Positions 9,444 to 19,412 of a DNA stretch of 64,000 nucleotides are shown here, one piece after another. The stretch is taken from contig JALGAS010000006.1 of NCBI GenBank assembly GCA_023078685.1, positions 4,464,001 through 4,528,000 on the forward strand. Reading direction: 5' to 3'. Each line of letters opens with the position of its first letter. Within the stretch, counting starts at the first letter, position 1. Source of the stretch: Neopestalotiopsis rosae. Its lineage: Eukaryota > Ascomycota > Sordariomycetes > Amphisphaeriales > Sporocadaceae. The position numbers and the translations under genes were made by a program. The notes below the pieces were generated by a model. That model searched no databases, was not told the DNA's origin, and worked only from the letters and a program-made list of their open reading frames with translations.

Positions 9444-11437
9444 TTAGGAAGCGCGGCAGTTGTTTTTTGATATGTTAAGCACTTGAAAGCTTTTAGCAAA
9501 TAAACGCGATGGCTGGACACGTATCACTGACCTTTGTAACTCTCTGAAAGTCTCATAGTTGTCAGGCAGGCAGGGATCCAAGGACAAAATCGCAGCCTCG
9601 TCCGTGATCCGCGCATAAAGGGCCTCTACTGTCCAGCTCGCCAGTTTATAGTAGGAAGGTCTAGCAATATCATCCATGGCGACAATAGCATGTAGCAAGC
9701 ACACGGCAAACGCGATCAACCTTCTCGTCGAGGCTTCTCCCCGCAAGCACCACCCTCCTCGAAACTCGATTGTGCCAGACCTACCAGGCTGGATATTCTC
9801 AAAATTCCATAGCACAAAACGGCTGTCTTGCATAATGTGCGCCAGTTCTGCGGTGTTCTTTGCGCTCCGAATGAGCACCGCAATGCTTGCCCAGCTTCCG
9901 CGACATTGCCAGAGCTTTTCAGATGCTTGAGAATTAGGCCGCCAATTCGGCATGTTTACCTGGTCCAGCATGAGAAGTCTCAAGATCAGTGGTTCGTAGA
10001 TGACGATGCCGTATGCCATCCTTTTGAGAGTCGAGAGATAGAAATGTGTGCCGTTTCCAGGCGCTATATGAATGTGGGTTCCGCAGTGGGCAGATTGCAT
10101 CGGCGTGCGGAGCACAGCTCTCATGGCTTGCCAATAAGTGTTGATCTGGGTCTCCCAAGGCCCCGAGACTTCGAGGACGGGCGAAACCGACTCCATAGCA
10201 ACTTGAACACAATTCAGCTAAAGCTTGTATTCATGCACATAGGATACCCACCCGATTGGCTGCTGCTTTCCAAGGAGTCGCACTTGGTTATCCACCATTT
10301 GTCGTAGTGTTCAGGATATCTCCTGTGAGGATTTTGCATATTGTCTGCCTTGGCCTGGAGATGTCTCTTACGGAGAGCGGCGGCGACCTTCTCGTAATAC
10401 AGCGCAGGTATCAATGGGTCTCGGATTTTGTGAGGTTCGGCTAGCATGTGGATTTCGATACCAAAGGTCCATATGGTGGTTTCCTTTTGCCGTGTCGGGC
10501 CGGGTCCTGCTGCTGATGCTTGAGGGTGAGTAGTACTGACTCTATACTCATCACCAATCGTGTATCCAAGAACGTTGTCATTCCCCCTTTGTGAAGAAAG
10601 ATGTTGGGGCTCTGAATAAGATTAGCATGCTTGACAATGGATCACAAAGTAATATAGGAAATTACCTTGCTGCGCCGGAAGAGAAGGTTGGCTTGAGATG
10701 GCCGGAGCCCCAGTCTGTTGGCTGATCCCCTCGAGCAATCGTGCTATTGCGTGTGTCCTACCTTCTCCGTATATCAAGGGTAGGAAAACATCGAATATCC
10801 CGAGGAGACAGTATGCAGCATCTTCCTCTCTCGTCGTCTGGCGGCTCATGGCCCAAGCTAGGCGCTCATGTGGAGGAAACTGACTGAGACCAGCCCCGCG
10901 CAGTGCAGCTACGGGGATCTTGGTAATACGATGGATTGTACTCTGCAGAGATTCTCGATCACCTAGATAGTCACCTTCGACCGAGAAGAATCTAACAGAC
11001 ACGGGTGCAAGAAGCTCTTGAAGCGTCCATCCGCGAGTATACCACTGACTCTGCTCAAATTGATGCTGCCACGAGCTCGGCGGCTCCGTAGAGCGAGTCG
11101 AGACGTCGGTCAAATAGACATAACACCTTGCTGCATTCCTATACCATCGAAACATGGAGTTGATAGCTTCTGTCAGCTCCGACGAGCTGGTCTTGTCGAT
11201 GCAGCAAGTGTCCACCCAGAAATACTCCAGTCCATCGCGCTTTGCCTGCCGTCCGCAAAACAAGATCTTCTCGTAGCCGGCCTTACTTTGTCCAATCTTT
11301 TGCGTGACATCTTGGAAAGCCACCTCTTGGCCATCGGCTCCCCAGGTATGCGACAGGATGGCGTAAGCTGGTATATCGCGGGTCAAGTCTGCCGTGAGAG
11401 TGAGTTCGCCGTCATTGTTCGACTTTAGTAGTCGCAT
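9444..11437 (-). CDS. HET domain fused to amidoligase domain
   Basis: The model has three exons: 11437-10666, 10611-10252 and 10201-9444, all phases agreeing, giving 629 residues. Residues about 25-160 are a HET (heterokaryon incompatibility) domain: AYAILSHTWG, WVDTCCIDK with MFRWYRNAARCYVYL, and RGWTLQELLAP. The part to about 230 (EDAAYCLLGIFDV, LPLIYGEG) continues as in HET-D/E-type proteins. From about 305 the protein is a glutamine-synthetase-like amidoligase (Amidoligase_2 type): TFGIEIHML, WWITKCDSL, ESVSPVL, CGTHIHIAPG (417-426) and TIEFRGG (E523, R525). These enzymes join carboxyl and amine groups using ATP. HET domains trigger cell death on non-self recognition. Intron 10665-10612 (donor GTAATT, branch GCTAAT, acceptor TTCAG) joins both domains in frame. 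An alternative last intron (9526-9421) would end the gene at 9392. The fusion is inferred from splice signals, not from a transcript. Confidence 0.75.
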
Positions 11438-12075
11438 CTCTCTGTGCGGGGCTGTTCCAGTGTGGTTCCTATAGTACCAAGACAGATGATGCGTTGACCA
11501 GTCGCCAGACTTTGATCGCGTTTCCAGACGGTGTCCAGTTTCGGAGAGGAAACCTAAAGGATTTGCATCTCATCGAAGGAACGTCCCTTTGAGGCGACGG
11601 CACGACTACAATGTAGGCATGCGGCACAGCCCTGCCTGTCGACGAGCCCCACAACAAAAGACCCATATCCGACCATTGCAGCAGCAGCTTAAAAACACAA
11701 CCCGGGTCCGCAAGTTCAATGATGTGCTCGGATGCTTTGCCCGGTCAAAAATAGAATGGAAGAAGGAAAAGAGAAATCATTGATATATGCCCGCGAAGAT
11801 TTGAAGAAATGCCATGGATTCTTTTATGTTACAAAGTTTGACCCTAGTGCTGAAGTCTGCCACACTCCTTGCAATATCACGACTATACTATCACCTCGCG
11901 GCGGCGTGCTGAATCGAGTTGCAGCCTTACTAGGACCAACCCCGCCAATGTACCTTGTTAGTGTCCCAATCCGTACAAAATAGATGCCACATGAAAACTA
12001 CAAATAGCCTGCAGCTGAATGCAAATGAAAGATATTAGCTGAGGTTTTCGTTTCGAAGAATAGTCATTTTCTCAC
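11438..12075. other. Intergenic between HET-amidoligase and membrane-protein copy 4
   Basis: This is the presumed promoter of the minus-strand HET gene. Its upper end, 12015-12075, is the apparent 3'UTR intron of membrane-protein copy 4 (GTGAGA donor, GCTAAT branch, TTCAG acceptor). Confidence 0.5.
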
Positions 12076-12125
12076 CTTCCGTCGTGCATGAACTATTGTA
12101 GCGTCCGAGACATTGACGTCGATAT

Positions 12126-12392
12126 TCAATAACGAGAGGCGGTAGGCGGTGCCAGCAACAATGGCAAGACGCGGGCAAGCAATTCGGCGTTTGGGTGATG
12201 GGATTGAGCCGCCGTTTCATGGTGCATGGGTAGTAGAGGCACTGTATCTTGCCTAAGACGTGGCCGTGATGGTCTCGCGTGGGTGTAAGTGAGGTATGCG
12301 AGCCAAAGTGAGATCAGGGCCATAAGTAATGAGGGCAAACCTATGGCGATCCCAACTATAACTTCTGGTGAAACAAATGAGGAAGAAGCCAT
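12126..12392 (-). CDS. Small single-pass membrane protein, family copy 4
   Basis: An 88-residue protein starting MASSSFVSPEVIV, with the family helix GIAIGLPSL..ALISLWLAYLT (residues about 9-32). The cytosol-facing tail is basic at first, then has VPLLP, a His-rich patch, and a PPTASRY end that matches the SRN/SRY ends of copies 1 and 3. Fifty nt after the stop an intron begins (12075 to 12015). It lies about 0.69 kb upstream of the HET-amidoligase start on the same strand. It is the most diverged full-length copy. Its membership rests on the helix core and on the C-terminal motif. The function is unknown. Confidence 0.65.
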   Translation of the reverse strand: MASSSFVSPEVIVGIAIGLPSLLMALISLWLAYLTYTHARPSRPRLRQDTVPLLPMHHETAAQSHHPNAELLARVLPLLLAPPTASRY

Positions 12393-13742
12393 GCTATAAT
12401 GCTGCGTGACTTGAGGTGACGATTGGAACCCCGCGAGAATGTCGCAATGTCTAAATACACTTCTGTGTCTATGGATTCGGCAGTGGGCATGACTTGTTGC
12501 TCAAGAATGAAATGAGAAATCCGCGAACATATGCTTTTGTTCTGTTCAGTGAACTGCTTCTGCTTGTATGTAAAGAAATCTTTTCATTGCGACTTGTGTC
12601 TCATAACTGTCTTCTCCAGCATCATGGTATGCCGTGTTATATATGGTGACGTTCGACGCCCATGCGAGCTATTCCAGAGGCATGGCGTACAGCAGGGAAT
12701 GGCTTATACACAGGGGATGCTCGCAACCACCGTTTTGCGGGCCCACCTTAATGATTACAGGGGGGGCAAGTACACGCAGCACAAGTGCATATAGCGAGCC
12801 AAAAGGATAACGAGCCCCCCTCCATATTCTTGCATATAAGTAACAAAGGCAAAGAAAGACTTAGAAAAGGGACAAGGTGAGTGTCTCGGAAGATGGTGTG
12901 CACGCTTTTCCCTTGCCAGCACAGAATTAGTGTCCTTCTAGAATCTGCAGCATCATAGCCCAGGAAGTGATCGAGACAATCCAGCCTAGGGGTGAACGCT
13001 GCCCCAAGCCACGACGCGCTTCGAGGCGTTCGAGGCTTGAAGGAGTAGAGAGGGGGTAGTTGATAGGCGAAAGGATGGTTGCCAAGTACTGACTAGAGAC
13101 TGTGGAGTACCCGCTGGTCGGTATATATACTATACAGGGAAAAGCTGGCTGGAGGCCGTGGCTGGCCCTAAGGTACATGTATGTATGCCGGTACCAAAGC
13201 CTATCGCTGGCATGCCATAGTGGTGCCATTCGAAAACCCGATCGCCCATGCGCGGAAGTATTTCCATGCCATACATACCTAACCTTAGATTGTCTCCCTA
13301 TCATACATACTTGGACTTCGATGACCACACCGCACTTTGGCCCCTGGTCACTCCCAGTCGCCGTTGGAAACCTGTGCCATACATAGTACCACTGTGTACG
13401 AGCGCACTGAAGCTGGGCGCAGACTAGCAGGGGTACTCACAGCAGCTAATGAACATCACGACTTGCTGACTCGCACAATGAAGGAACTCTTGCCAAACAG
13501 ATGTGTAGAACGCGCAGAAGAGTCAGATTCTATGGCACATATCACCGACAGAATGCCATCAATGGTCATTAGTCATCGAGCTGCCAACCGAGTACGTATT
13601 ATGTTGGGCTGAAAACCATATTCATGCCAACCTCTTAGCCCCACTTCGGAGGGACACCGAAAGAAAGAAAGAAAGAACAGAGACTAAAAGTAAAGCGAAA
13701 ACCCTGCCCTCATGTTACCTACCCTCCTCAAACGTGCTCTTT
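12393..13742. other. Intergenic
   Basis: No gene can be supported. A (GAAA)n run lies near 13659-13676. Related TACATAC-rich words recur in both orientations between 13170 and 13310. Confidence 0.45.
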
Positions 13743-14270
13743 TTACGCTTTCTCCCACCCATCGTCAAACTTATCCATCTTATACAACCTGTCGGGAAAG
13801 CTCGAACACACATTTGTCTGGTGGTTCGACTTCATCCCAGTGATAGACGATATGGAAGCAGCTAGCACATCAATCATGGCAGAGGCATATCTAGGGTGCA
13901 ATTGCTGTACATTCCTGTAAAGATCTTTACGTTTATCTCCAGCAGTTTTTCGCAGATCTTTGTCTGATTGCTGCCAGTGTCTTGCAATAGATTCGACCAT
14001 GTCATCACCGGAGTACACGCTTCGCGGGTTTCACTTGCATGATCCCGTGGAGGGTCCTAGTTGATTTATATCGGCCGTCGTAACGACTTCCATTCCGGAT
14101 TCCCAATCGAACGAGAACACTTGTGTCGGATTTTCTTCAGTTTTTGTCCACTGGTGGCAGCCACGGATCCCTCGATAAACCTTAGGGAACTGTCCACTCG
14201 CGGCATTCAGGTTCATTATCGACTCCCAGCGCGTGTAGCCCTCGAGTATAATGATTGGCAAAACAGCCAA
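13743..14270 (-). CDS. Unrecognised protein, two or more exons, 5' end not found
   Basis: Two open stretches on the minus strand lie in the same frame, separated by one TGA. A 54-nt intron (14034 to 13981; GTGAAA donor, TTGCAAG acceptor) removes the stop and keeps the frame, giving GSC-KHWQQSDKDLRK. The joined text of about 157 residues has the composition of real protein (VFSFDWESGM, LYRNVQQLHPRYASAMIDVL) and ends DDGWEKA. I do not recognise a family. No ATG fits the 5' end. An acceptor at TAGCAG just upstream suggests an earlier exon, so the listed start is only the first position I can support. A decayed gene is the alternative. Confidence 0.35.
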
Positions 14271-14669
14271 AATTTTGAGAGATCTCTTTGGACCCTGCTA
14301 GTACCTGGATGCCCAGGGAAGAATGCATGCTCGGAGACGTATGACTGGCATACGTCACGGCGGTTGTGTCTCCCATATATCGCGAATCACTGACCAAGGC
14401 ATGCGTAGGCCAAGCTTATGAATGGCCGACAACCTTTCTAGATGCCATTGTAAGTCTTGCCATTCTCTGTGTCTCTCAATCAAAATTGCTATTTATCCTT
14501 CAATATATGAACGTCTTGGGACTAGATGCTGACAATGCCCAGATTGACTTTGCCCATGGCTCACACTTCTCGGTCGCTCCTCGATATACACAGTACCTCT
14601 CGCTCTATGCAGAAGCCCATGGAAGTAAGGTCGACGACGAAGACAGTGCATCGCCACGTCACGAAACTC

Positions 14670-14692
14670 TTTTTTTTTTTTTTTTTTTTTTT
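14670..14692. repeat. Poly-T run of 23
   Basis: An uninterrupted T homopolymer on the plus strand. Read on the minus strand it would be an A-tail, but I see no retroelement body or target-site duplication beside it. Confidence 0.8.
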
Positions 14693-15741
14693 CGGTGTAT
14701 CGATGCAGCTTACGACTCCTAAGTCACCCAAATATCCACGACGATAATGTCTTGATGCTATCTATACTATATCTCACCCTGAAGGCCTACAGTGGTTGCT
14801 TGCTCAAGTAGGTGACAGAATCAAAGGGCTGGAGTCAGCTGGAAAGCTTGAGAACTGAAGTGACATCTGATAGACAACTGAGCTTGGTTAGGCTTGCAGT
14901 ATCGGAAATGATGGGGTAAAATGAGAACGAATTGATGACTGATTGGTGGGTCTGAAAGTCCTACAGAATCAGGCCGGATCTTCTGAGTGCTCGTCCTGGA
15001 AGAGACCGGGCCATATGCGCTGGCAATACGCTGCACGTGGTTACGTCTCAAAACTGATGTATATGGCTAGAGCAGCTGTGAACATGTTCATAGTTCTCTG
15101 ACTGTTCACAACAGACCTCAACAGCGGAACGTGGGCTGTTTGATGATCTTTATGAACCTAATTTCGAGTGCCTCACGTAGAGCGACACTCACCGAAGGCA
15201 ACAATCACCAGAGATATGCATACAGAAACGTAATTTTGATGAAGACCGCCGCGACTTGGGACCTCATCATATCAACGGCCCACGTCTTTAGTCTGGAATT
15301 ATCATTGCACGGCTCTTGGAATCCCAGCCCAACGGTGCTGGAATACATGAAGCTCCTGCTGAGCCGTGGTCAACACCGAACGGTCAACAATTGGGTTCTA
15401 TCGCTGTTTGGTCAGCTACTGTATCTCTCGGCTGTATCAAAGCATAAAAGGGAAAATGATAAGACCGGAGAAAACAACTGAAGTAAGGGTTCCTTTGCTG
15501 GAAGTGTGGACGCAATATTTGGGTCGATGACAAAAACCCTGTTTATGCTTCGCTCGTACCTTCACGCAGGAACAAGGTGTCGGACTAGGAAGTGTCAATG
15601 TGCTTAGAAACTCACTTCACCTTGATGACTCTTACCTGGTTACCTATATAAACAAAATCCCGTGTCCCACTCTTCGGGTCTTGCATCGCTAATTCTACCA
15701 AGCTGATTACTGTTTGAGAAACATCAGACCCCAACAGTAAA
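14693..15741. other. Intergenic upstream of the Fic gene
   Basis: No recognisable gene. It includes the presumed Fic-gene promoter. Confidence 0.45.
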
Positions 15742-16944
15742 ATGCGCAACATTCTGACGAAAACATGCCGCTCGGTTATCCGTAGCCAGTCCCTGCTGTT
15801 TTCATCGCAGCGCGAAGTGGCAGATCCGCGGCTGAGATATCTGCGCAAGATCTATCAACCTTTCCAGGATCTGGTCAAAGACTCCGACGAATATTGGGAG
15901 CTTGCGAATTCTGGAAAAGTGTGGGAGGACCATTTTCGACCGTACGACAGCGTCCGACTAGGATACCTCGATGTTCAAAGGGTAAAATTCTTACTTCTAA
16001 ACGCTCTCCTTGCTTTATCTTTTTTCTCTCCCCTTATTCTGTTTATTTCATCTTGAGGAGTCTAACTTGAGTCTGACTGTCTTTAGGACAACTCAAATTC
16101 GCTACGAGAGATAGACTTTCGTTCCTTCCTTTTGAAGACCAAGATACCGAACATCACAAATTTCCTTGCAGCTAAATATGCACTCCAATCTGTCAAATAC
16201 GAAGACAACAAATCGGGAGTAAAAGACATGATCAAAGCAGAGAGGCATCTGAGTGCGAGTCTATTTGACAACGAGAAACTTGAGTTTCCTAAGCTCTGTG
16301 CGGAAGATCTCCTCGAAATCAAGTTGTCACGATGTGAGCCAGATTCCCACGACATGGCTGAACTCGAGGACCACATCGTTGCATCTAGATGGATCGCAGA
16401 GAATGCTACGCGACATGAAGGTACTGCCGGACTCGACGAGAGAGAGGTACAGATCTTGCAGACCATTTCTTGCAGGGACACGATTGCCGAGCAAGCACAT
16501 GCGATGAGCTGGGGAAAACGTATCAGTCTGGGCGACTATCGTGCCACGCCGATACAAGTGTCGAGCAACCCACTGCGTGTGTTCCCATATCATCAAGAGG
16601 TTCCGGCTTGCATGAGCCGATTCTTTTTATGGCGCGATAAAGCACATGCCGAAGGAACCCTCCACCCACTTGTACTCGCATGTCAAGCACAGGTTTACTT
16701 TGTCAGTATCCATCCTTTCTTGGATGGGAACGGACGAGTGAGCCGAATGATCAGTCACGACTACATGGCCCGTCAAGGCTACCTGCCAGCTGTCATGCCA
16801 CATCTTGATCGCAACGACCATTTACGGATGATCAGCAACGCTCAGGACGGAGACCCGAGAGAGCTTGTCACAAGCATCATCGAGGCTCAATTGGATGCAC
16901 TCAGAGAGTTGCATCGAAGTTGCAAGTCAAATCATGAGGACTAG
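15742..16944 (+). CDS. Fic-domain protein (putative AMPylase)
   Basis: Two exons, 15742-15981 and 16087-16944, around a 105-nt intron (GTAAAA donor, CTAAC branch, CTTTAG acceptor), giving 365 residues. The core Fic motif HPFLDGNGRVSR at residues 289-300 is complete, including the catalytic His, the acidic residue, the anion-binding GNGR and the final Arg. Fic enzymes usually transfer AMP from ATP to a hydroxyl of a target protein. Residues 115-119 (SVKYE, then DN) resemble the (S/T)xxxE(G/N) inhibitory helix, with Asp in place of Gly/Asn, so the enzyme may be auto-inhibited. The first 25 residues are Arg/Ser-rich without acids, compatible with a mitochondrial presequence, but this is inference. 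Eukaryotic Fic proteins of the FICD type carry TPR and a membrane helix; neither is seen here. Confidence 0.85.
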
Positions 16945-17478
16945 CAACATGTTCTAGCTGATCGACGGAGATTTCGATTTCGTGCGAGAGCATGGTGTCG
17001 AGGAGGCAAGTACCGGCGGTGAGGGAGAAATTGTGCTGCTTGATGACCTCGGTCCGATAATCACCAACAGACGGGTAAGAAAGGGGGAAAAGAGAGAAAC
17101 AATGCAGAGGTTAATGGGAGTTGACTGGATACTGCGGCCATGATGGACCGAGGTAATGTCGCGGAGTCAAGAAAGTCAACAGAGTCGATTGAGCAAAAGT
17201 GATTAACGTCAGTGAGTTTTAACAGAGAACTTCAAGTAGCATGTCATGGTATTGAATTGGACTTCGTCATATTATCCATGGTCTGCGCCGTCGTCTAATT
17301 GAATCTCTTTCCTGTGGGCAACTTTGGCGCCCGTGCAACCGAGCCTCGTAGCACTATAATGAAGCAGAGCGGCGGCATTGCGTCCGTCACCTCTCCCAAT
17401 TTGGCATCACGCTTCATCCAGGAAACTTCAGAATTGTTGTCAACTCGGTTTGTGTCACATCCGCGTCAGCTCTTCCCT

Positions 17479-17485
17479 TTTAGCC
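17479..17485 (-). promoter_or_regulatory. Possible XlnR-type site
   Basis: GGCTAAA on the minus strand, 450 bp upstream of the xylanase start. The fungal xylanase activator XlnR/Xyr1 binds GGCTAA-type sequences. The site is short and may occur by chance. Confidence 0.35.
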
Positions 17486-17820
17486 TAAAGGCGGAACCGT
17501 AAAGCGAAGGAGGCTCATCACGCGATTGTGGGGTGCAGCCAAGTACCGGGCACTCGCATAATGGTACAGGCGGGCAAGAGCGGGTCCCATAATGCTGGGA
17601 TTCCTCACGTTGATCATGTTGATCTTTCCAGGTCTTGGCCCCAATGGTGGAAAATTCAAAAAACTACTCTTACAGGTCGTAAGCAATGATCCTTAAACTA
17701 AGCTAGGGAGTCATGGTTGATCTCAACTTGATGATTTCGTGTCTCCTTTCGCGCGAGTCGTTCCGTGAGACTCGTCCCAATACAGGACGAGCTTCATGAT
17801 AATGATGGATCTTGGACGAG

Positions 17821-17826
17821 TATAAG
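17821..17826 (+). promoter_or_regulatory. Probable TATA element of the xylanase gene
   Basis: TATAAG, 114 bp before the chosen ATG, a usual distance for highly expressed fungal secreted-protein genes. Confidence 0.4.
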
Positions 17827-17934
17827 TAGACTAGAGTCGTCCATTTGAGAAATGCCAAGACAGACCAATACAAGCCAAGACACTGAAATACCACTCTGAT
17901 TTCCCTACGCAAATTGCATTTTCCCTTCTTCACA

Positions 17935-18739
17935 ATGATGACACTTTACACCGTGGCACTCAGTCTCTTGGCTGCAGCGGGCACTCTGGCGGCTCCTACT
18001 GCGGGAACTGCCGAGGTGCTGCCTCCGCATGTCGAGAGACGCGGTCCTCACAATTTCTTCCTGGGTCCTGATCACCCACTCATGCTGGCCCGCCGCAACG
18101 TTTCCGCACTGGAGGGGCGAAGCACCAATTACGTCCAGGACTACACCACTGGTGGTACCGTGGACTTTACCCCTTCCAGCGGAGGGTTCTCTCTCTCCTT
18201 TGACACCACTGAGGACTTTGTCGTCGGTGTTGGCTGGAACCCTGGCAGTACCTCGTGAGTGATCCATTCTTCTGGTTTCAGATTCTCTCTTTCAACAGTC
18301 TTTCGCAAAAGTATATGGTCAACTAACTCTTGTACTCAGTCCCATCACCTACAGCGGCTCTTTCAGCGTCAGCAGTGGCTTGGGCACCCTGTCCGTGTAC
18401 GGCTGGACCGAGAACCCGCTGGTCGAATATTATGTCATTGAAGACTCGAGCGGTTACTCACAGACAGGTACACAAAAGGGTACCGTCAGCAGCGACGGCG
18501 GCACCTATGTGATCTGGGAGAACCAGCGCGTCAATGAGCCGTCCATCGTGGGCACCAGCACCTTTAACCAGTACATTTCGGTGCGCGAGAGCGGCCGGAC
18601 CAGCGGTACCGTCACGCTTGAGAATCACTTCAATGCATGGAAGAATGTTGGACTTGATCTGGGTACTATGAACTTCCAAGTCATTGCTGTGGAAAGCTGG
18701 AATGGGGCTGGATCTGCTCAGCAGACTGTTTCCAACTGA
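17935..18739 (+). CDS. Secreted GH11 endo-beta-1,4-xylanase
   Basis: Two exons, 17935-18254 and 18340-18739, around an 85-nt intron (GTGAGT donor, CTAAC branch, ACTCAG acceptor), giving 239 residues. The start MMTLYTVALSLLAAAG is a signal peptide. A propeptide with Arg-Arg pairs precedes the jelly-roll domain. GH11 marks are GWNPG, YGWTENPLVEYY (the nucleophile Glu is in VEYY) and a C-terminal acid/base Glu in VIAVESWNG. The gene hydrolyses xylan outside the cell. Two positions differ from the pattern I know: NQYISVR, where most have NQYWSVR, and ESW after the acid/base position where most have EGY. No carbohydrate-binding module is present. The frame includes an upstream GTG-type extension that I reject. 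Confidence 0.92.
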
Positions 18740-18945
18740 TGAGAGATGAGGTACCATGTGCCATGCACTTTGGATTCCGTCCGCAACTTCTCCGTCATTT
18801 ATTCACATTCTCTCATTGTACCTATTTGCTTTCGTAGATTTATAGGTATATATATTCATAGGTATATATATTCTCGCATGGACGAGTGGGATTGGAGATC
18901 GAATTAACAAGATCAGGATAAGTCTTCCTTCCTTGAAGTCCTTAT

Positions 18946-19412
18946 TCAATTGACCTTGGCCTGGCTCAGACTGGTAATTGTTTGGGCTCCATCAATAAAC
19001 TTGCCATTGCCAGCATTGGCACGACACAGACTCTTGCCGCGCTCAATAATGTTTGCATCACAAGTGAGCTTGGACTGAGCAACACAACTCAGAGCACTTC
19101 CACCTGTAAATCGAAGAAACCCGTCAGCTGCGCGCTCCAAAAAACATCAAGTCTCCTCTGTGTTCAATACTTACAAGCATTGCCTCCAGGGACGCAGCGA
19201 CCCTGGGTGCCATCGGTAGCAGTGCAAGTGTCCTGCTTTAGCGAGGTGTTGGCGACACAGCACGCGCCCGAGGGGGTGGGGCGGTTGCCGTTGCTCTGGC
19301 GGGCCAGGACGATCGAGTCTCGGGCAACGTGCCGAACACCCTCGACGTCGACGACGGCCGCGGAGGAGAGGGCGGCCAAGCTGACGATTACGCTGATCAG
19401 AGAGAACTGCAT
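18946..19412 (-). CDS. Small secreted eight-cysteine protein
   Basis: Two exons, 19412-19175 and 19103-18946, around a 71-nt intron (GTAAGT donor, TTTACAG acceptor) that splits a Cys codon, giving 131 residues. MQFSLISVIVSLAALSSAA is a signal peptide, followed by a short pro-region ending LARQ. The mature part carries eight cysteines starting with a CC pair: GACCVANTS, DTC, GRC, NAC, LSC, LTC, SLC. The order does not fit hydrophobins, which have CC as the second and third cysteines. I recall similar small secreted proteins in other moulds but no assigned function. The gene is tail to tail with the xylanase, 206 bp apart. An extracellular or effector-like role is inference. Confidence 0.8.

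Larger units (their letters stand above)
16945..17934. other. Intergenic, Fic gene 3' flank and xylanase promoter
   Basis: No gene is visible. The right half is the xylanase promoter. Confidence 0.5.

Noticed and set aside
9828..10307. 159-codon plus-strand frame
   Set aside because: Antisense to the amidoligase exons and across their intron.
14670..14692. A-tail of a retrotransposon
   Set aside because: No reverse-transcriptase remnant or target-site duplication is seen beside the homopolymer.
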